Of a stretch of 64,000 bases of DNA, positions 60,735 to 64,000 are shown piece after piece (position 1 is the stretch's first letter; every line of letters starts with the position of its first letter). Both the position numbers and the translations under genes were made by a program. This DNA is from Novosphingobium mathurense (lineage in GTDB: Bacteria; Pseudomonadota; Alphaproteobacteria; Sphingomonadales; Sphingomonadaceae), in assembly GCF_900168325.1 (NCBI RefSeq), contig NZ_FVZE01000001.1:434001-498000 (forward strand). Reading direction: 5' to 3'. The notes below the pieces were generated by a model. It made no database searches. It saw only the letters and a program-made list of their open reading frames with translations, and was not told the origin of the DNA.

Positions 60735-61106
60735 ATGTCGGTTGGGCCGGCCGGACTGAATTCCAACCTCGGCAGTGTCGTTGCATTCCCTGGGCGCAAG
60801 CCGCTGCAGGTGGGGTTTGAGCGCGACGAACTGATGCGGATTCTCGATCTCTACGGGCGCATGGTCGCCGCCGGGTTTTGGCGCGACTATGCGATGGACT
60901 TCGGCAAGGATGCGGCCAACTTCAGCGCCTTTCGCCGCGCTGCCGAACGCCCGCAGGCACGGGTGGAGAAGCGCCCTTCGCTGCGCGCAAAGCAGGGCAT
61001 GTGGACGCTGTTCGGCGAGGCCGGGCAAGTGCTCAAGCGCGGGCACGAACTGGCCGGCATTCTCAGTCCGCTCGAACGCAAGCTCCTCAAGATCGTCGAG
61101 GATTAA
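60735..61106 (+). CDS. DUF2794 domain protein
   Basis: The 123-residue protein fits the alphaproteobacterial DUF2794 family: VAFPGRKPLQVGFERDELMRILDLYGRMVAAGFWRDYAMDFGKDAANFSAFRRAAERPQARVEKRP followed by a GMWTLFGEAGQVLKRGHELAGIL segment. It has no membrane helix and no known biochemical role. It is 5 bp after cysE and probably co-transcribed. Confidence 0.85.
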   Translation: MSVGPAGLNSNLGSVVAFPGRKPLQVGFERDELMRILDLYGRMVAAGFWRDYAMDFGKDAANFSAFRRAAERPQARVEKRPSLRAKQGMWTLFGEAGQVLKRGHELAGILSPLERKLLKIVED

Positions 61107-61134
61107 AGGGCAGGGGCGCTAGGCCCGATTGCCG

Positions 61135-62040
61135 TCAGCCGCGCTTGCCGGACAGCATGGCCATCGCGTGGTGCGACTGCTCCATGCCGTTATCGAACAC
61201 ATGGTCGCCGCGCCGGTCGCATATGCGCTCCCATGCAGCTGCGAAACCTTCGACGGTGCGCTCCGCCTCGGGTAGCAGGATGCCGTCGTTCATGGTGATG
61301 AAGGCGCCCTGGTAGACGCCGCCGCCGGCACCCACGATGGCATCGCTGGGTGCATCCTTCGATACGAGAAACAGCGCGGCGGGCACGACCGCTTCGGGGA
61401 CGAAGGCATTGTAGGCTTCGTCGGGAAAGATGTCGGCGGTCATGCGGGTTCCGGCAGTCGGCGCGATCGAGTTGACGCGAATGTCGTACTTGGCGCCTTC
61501 CATGCGCAAGGTGCGCGCAAGTCCGAGGACGCCGGCCTTCGCTGCGCCATAGTTGGCCTGTCCGAAGTTGCCGCCAAGGCCCGAGGATGACGTGGTCATC
61601 AGCACGCGGCCGTAGCGCTGCTCGCGCATGGTTTCCCACACCGCCTTGGTCGCAAAGGCGCTGCCCAGCAGGTGAACGCGCACGACCAGTTCGAAATCGG
61701 CCGGGTCCATGTTCGCGAAAGTGCGGTCGCGCAGGATGCCGGCATTGTTGATCAGGACATGGACGCCGCCCCAGGCTTCCTTCGTGCGCGTGACCATCGC
61801 TTCCATCTGCGCGAAGTCCGAAACGTCGCCGCCGTCGGCCATGGCCTCGCCGCCGGCCTCTCGGATTTCCTCGACGACTGCGAGTGCGGCATCGGAATGG
61901 CCGCGGCCGTCGCGGGCGCCGCCGAGGTCATTGACCACGACTTTCGCGCCGCGCCGCGCCAGCTCAAGGGCATAGGCACGTCCCAGTCCATTGCCGGCAC
62001 CGGTCACGATGGCGACCTGTCCTTTAAACGAAATGGGCAT
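61135..62040 (-). CDS. Short-chain dehydrogenase/reductase (17-beta-HSD4-like)
   Basis: The 301-residue protein has the SDR nucleotide motif TGAGNGLGRAYALELARRGAKVVVNDLGG (TGxxxGxG near residue 13), NNAGILRD near residue 96, and the catalytic Ser-Tyr-Lys in MTTSSSGLGGNFGQANYGAAKAG near residue 155. The sequence KVVVNDLGGARDGRGHSDAA resembles the dehydrogenase domain of multifunctional enzyme type 2, so it may act on 3-hydroxyacyl-CoA or steroid-like alcohols. It is convergent with the DUF2794 gene. Confidence 0.88.
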   Translation of the reverse strand: MPISFKGQVAIVTGAGNGLGRAYALELARRGAKVVVNDLGGARDGRGHSDAALAVVEEIREAGGEAMADGGDVSDFAQMEAMVTRTKEAWGGVHVLINNAGILRDRTFANMDPADFELVVRVHLLGSAFATKAVWETMREQRYGRVLMTTSSSGLGGNFGQANYGAAKAGVLGLARTLRMEGAKYDIRVNSIAPTAGTRMTADIFPDEAYNAFVPEAVVPAALFLVSKDAPSDAIVGAGGGVYQGAFITMNDGILLPEAERTVEGFAAAWERICDRRGDHVFDNGMEQSHHAMAMLSGKRG

Positions 62041-62250
62041 TTTCGGAGCACTCCGGCTTGGTGCGTGAGGGGGCTTGCCGCGAAATGGCAGGTTGTGCGG
62101 TGCGGTTCAATTGCAAAGCTTGACCATGAAGCGCGTGCTGCCGCTTGCTCCCGCGCGTTCTCGGGGCCATAGGCGGTCCGAACGAATCCGGCGATTCCGC
62201 GCGAAGCGGGATTGCAATTGACCAGACCGCCCTAGCGAAAGGCCCCCGCG

Positions 62251-62487
62251 ATGAAAGTCCGCGTCCACGTCAGCCTCAAGCCCGGTGTCCTCGATCCGCA
62301 GGGTCGGGCGATTCACCACTCGCTCGAAGGCCTCGGCTTCTCGGGAGTGAACGACGTCCGCGCCGGCCGCCTGATCGAGCTCGACGTTGCCGACAGCGTA
62401 ACCGACGAAGCGCTCGACGACATGTGCCGCAAGCTCCTCGCCAACATGGTGATCGAGAACTACCGTATCGAGAAGGTCGCCGCATGA
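62251..62487 (+). CDS. purS: Phosphoribosylformylglycinamidine synthase subunit PurS
   Basis: PurS bridges the PurL and PurQ subunits of formylglycinamidine synthase. The 78-residue protein starts [44 protein letters not shown] and ends in the typical [13 protein letters not shown]. It is the small purS of the three-subunit form. The stop overlaps the purQ start by 4 bp. purL is not seen after purQ here. Confidence 0.95.
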   Translation: MKVRVHVSLKPGVLDPQGRAIHHSLEGLGFSGVNDVRAGRLIELDVADSVTDEALDDMCRKLLANMVIENYRIEKVAA

Positions 62488-63161
62488 GCTTCCGCTCCGC
62501 CGTCATCACCTTTCCCGGCTCCAATTGCGACCGCGACATGGCGGACGCGCTGGAGAAGGTTTCGGGCACTGCGCCGCATCGCGTGTGGCACGGTGATGCC
62601 GACCTGCCCGAAGGACTGGACTTCATCGCCCTGCCGGGCGGCTTTTCCTACGGCGACTACCTGCGTTGCGGTGCGATTGCCTCGCGCTCGCCGGTCATGC
62701 GGGCCGTCATCGAGGCTGCCGGTCGCGGCGTTCCGGTGCTGGGCGTGTGCAACGGCTTCCAGGTCCTGACCGAAAGCGGTCTCCTGCCGGGTGCGCTGCT
62801 GCGCAACTCGGTGATCCGCTTCGTCTGCCGCGATGTCCGCCTCAAGGTGGAAAATGCGCAGTCGCTGTTCACCAGCGGCTACGAAGCCGGGCAGGAAATC
62901 GTCATCCCCGTTGCGCACCATGACGGCAACTATTTTGCCGACGAAGGGACGCTCGACCGTCTTGAGGGTGAGGGGCGCGTAGCCTTTCGCTATGCCGAAG
63001 ACGTAAACGGTTCGGCGCGACAGATCGCCGGCGTGCTCAACGATGCCGGCAACGTGCTGGGCATGATGCCGCACCCGGAACGCGCCATCGAGGCGACCCA
63101 TGGCGGCACCGACGGTCGTGCGCTGTTCGAAAGCGCGATCAAGGGCCTGGTCGGCGCCTGA
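62484..63161 (+). CDS. purQ: Phosphoribosylformylglycinamidine synthase subunit PurQ (glutaminase)
   Basis: PurQ releases ammonia from glutamine for PurL. The 225-residue class I amidotransferase starts [16 protein letters not shown]. It has the oxyanion and nucleophile motif [21 protein letters not shown] (nucleophile cysteine near residue 91) and [19 protein letters not shown] near the end with the catalytic His-Glu pair. It overlaps purS by 4 bp. Confidence 0.96.
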   Translation: MSFRSAVITFPGSNCDRDMADALEKVSGTAPHRVWHGDADLPEGLDFIALPGGFSYGDYLRCGAIASRSPVMRAVIEAAGRGVPVLGVCNGFQVLTESGLLPGALLRNSVIRFVCRDVRLKVENAQSLFTSGYEAGQEIVIPVAHHDGNYFADEGTLDRLEGEGRVAFRYAEDVNGSARQIAGVLNDAGNVLGMMPHPERAIEATHGGTDGRALFESAIKGLVGA

Positions 63162-63182
63162 GCGCCATACAAGCCCAAGCCA

Positions 63183-63218
63183 AGCCGACGTCCCGGGTGC
63201 ATCCCGGGGCGGTCGGCT
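63183..63218. repeat. Long interrupted hairpin after purQ
   Basis: AGCCGAC (63183-63189) pairs with GTCGGCT (63212-63218), and CCCGGG (63192-63197) with CCCGGG (63203-63208) inside. It lies 21 bp after the purQ stop. There is no clear T-tract, so it may be a weak terminator or 3'-protecting hairpin. Confidence 0.6.
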
Positions 63219-63309
63219 CCATCCTCGGTGTAGTTGATTGATTGCGAGCGGGGGCAGACTGGATCTGCGTACTATCGCGCGGATGCGGCAGTCTTGAGCG
63301 GCGGGGTGT

Positions 63310-64000
63310 TCAGGCCGCGCTTTGCCTTGGATTGGCTGGATTGCCGAACAGGGCGATGGCATCTTGGGCGGCCATCGGGCGGCCGAAGAAATAGCCCTGG
63401 ATCTTGCGGCAGCCGAGCTGCCGAATCATGTCGACTTCCTTCTGCGTCTCCGCACCTTCAGCCGTCGTCGACATTCCGAGGCTGTCGGCCATGGCAACGA
63501 CGGCGCGAATGATCGCAAGGCTCTCGGGATTGCCGGTGGCAGCGCCCTGCACGAACATGCGGTCGACCTTGATCGTCGAGAAGCGCAGCTTGCGCAGGTA
63601 GCCGAGCGAGGAATAGCCGGTCCCGAAGTCGTCGAGCGCAATGCCGCAGCCCAGCGCCATGACTTCCTCGAGCGCGGCATTGGCCTTGGTCGTGTCGCGC
63701 AGGAAGATGCTTTCTGTCACCTCGATCTCGAGCCTGTTCGGGCTGAGGCCGCTGAGCCGGAGCGCGCCTACGACGCTGGCGACGAAGTTCTGGTCGAGGA
63801 GCTGTTCACCCGAGACGTTCACCGCGACGCGGATGTGTTCGGGCCAGTTTATCGCCTCCTTGCACGCTTCCTGGAGGACCCATTCCCCGATCGGTACGAT
63901 CAGGCGGGTATCCTCTGCCAGCGGGATGAACTTGGCCGGGCTGACGCTGCCGTGATCCTTGCTGTTCCAGCGCAGCAGCGCCTCGAAGCTGACGACACCT
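63310..64000 (-). CDS. EAL-domain cyclic-di-GMP phosphodiesterase (C-terminal part)
   Basis: The frame is open to the window edge, giving about 230 residues of the C-terminal part. Visible EAL motifs are SFEALLRWNSKDHGSVSPAKFIPLAE, VNVSGEQLLDQ, EVTESIFLRDT, the catalytic DDFGTGYSSLGYL (near residue 134 of the visible part) and KVDRMFVQG, then AEGAETQKEVD. The full EAL set suggests an active phosphodiesterase that degrades c-di-GMP. The N-terminal part, possibly GGDEF or sensor domains, lies outside the window. It is convergent with purQ. Confidence 0.92.
   Translation of the reverse strand, partial: GVVSFEALLRWNSKDHGSVSPAKFIPLAEDTRLIVPIGEWVLQEACKEAINWPEHIRVAVNVSGEQLLDQNFVASVVGALRLSGLSPNRLEIEVTESIFLRDTTKANAALEEVMALGCGIALDDFGTGYSSLGYLRKLRFSTIKVDRMFVQGAATGNPESLAIIRAVVAMADSLGMSTTAEGAETQKEVDMIRQLGCRKIQGYFFGRPMAAQDAIALFGNPANPRQSAA

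Noticed and set aside
1..64000. CRISPR array, prophage or transposon
   Set aside because: I saw no regularly spaced repeats, transposase, integrase or phage structural genes; the single tRNA shows no adjacent integrase.

Overview
The window is a GC-rich chromosomal segment of an alphaproteobacterium. It most likely comes from the Sphingomonadaceae (Novosphingobium or a close relative). The supporting evidence is a circularly permuted two-piece tmRNA gene, an oxygen-dependent cobalamin pathway, a SurA/PdxA/RsmA/LptD block, DUF2794 and UbiK proteins, and high-GC codon use throughout. The genus is an inference from gene content. I see no insertion sequence, prophage, CRISPR array or rRNA gene, and the segment reads as core chromosome with a few accessory islands.

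Region 1 (1-8.0 kb) is the aerobic cobalamin operon cobI-cobJ-[cobK]-cobL-cobE-cobM-cobB-cobF-bluB, followed by a convergent TetR regulator. Most genes overlap by 4 bp (ATGA or GTGA). cobK lies on the opposite strand between cobJ and cobL, and its start codon shares the CATG tetramer with the cobL start. Region 2 (8.0-13.3 kb) is for xylose and oligosaccharide use: xylA and xylB with a LacI-type operator, and a secreted GH3 glycosidase with a shortened C-terminus. Region 3 (13.3-18 kb) holds a small hypothetical gene, tRNA-Gln(TTG), a YghU-type glutathione transferase, ilvE, a 1.1-kb stretch without long genes and a lipoprotein. That stretch contains an RNA-like unit with an extreme Shine-Dalgarno sequence, a tiny ORF and a terminator.

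Region 4 (17.7-29.4 kb) carries tlyA, tspO, ubiK, recO, leuB, a GT2-GtrA glycosyltransferase, a GT39 membrane glycosyltransferase, metZ, an HWE-type PAS histidine kinase that appears to start on a non-ATG codon, apaG, a LysR regulator and htpX. Region 5 (29.5-40.4 kb) is acyl-CoA and aldehyde metabolism: an enoyl-CoA hydratase, a LacI regulator, an acyltransferase, an alpha/beta hydrolase, a flavin reductase, and a CoA-acylating aldehyde dehydrogenase behind an 18-bp palindrome. It ends with a valine-degradation operon (isobutyryl-CoA dehydrogenase, 3-hydroxyisobutyryl-CoA hydrolase, enoyl-CoA hydratase, mmsB).

Region 6 (40.3-47.5 kb) contains a lemA-TPM-TPM-NUDIX-small protein operon, mscL, the permuted ssrA gene, malate synthase G and a PilZ-like membrane protein whose ribosome binding site lies in a hairpin. 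Region 7 (47.5-55.9 kb) is rsmA-pdxA-surA and lptD on the minus strand, with pepA, holC and ndk on the plus strand. Region 8 (55.9-64 kb) has purN-purM divergent from DUF2066-hdaA, then cysE, DUF2794, an SDR oxidoreductase, purS-purQ and a truncated EAL-domain protein at the window edge.

The best leads for new biology are the 16.3-16.6 kb small RNA/peptide unit, the cobK/cobL interlocked starts, the large imperfect palindrome between the GH3 gene and xylB, the perfect palindrome before the aldehyde dehydrogenase, the hairpin over the PilZ ribosome binding site and the non-canonical start of the histidine kinase.
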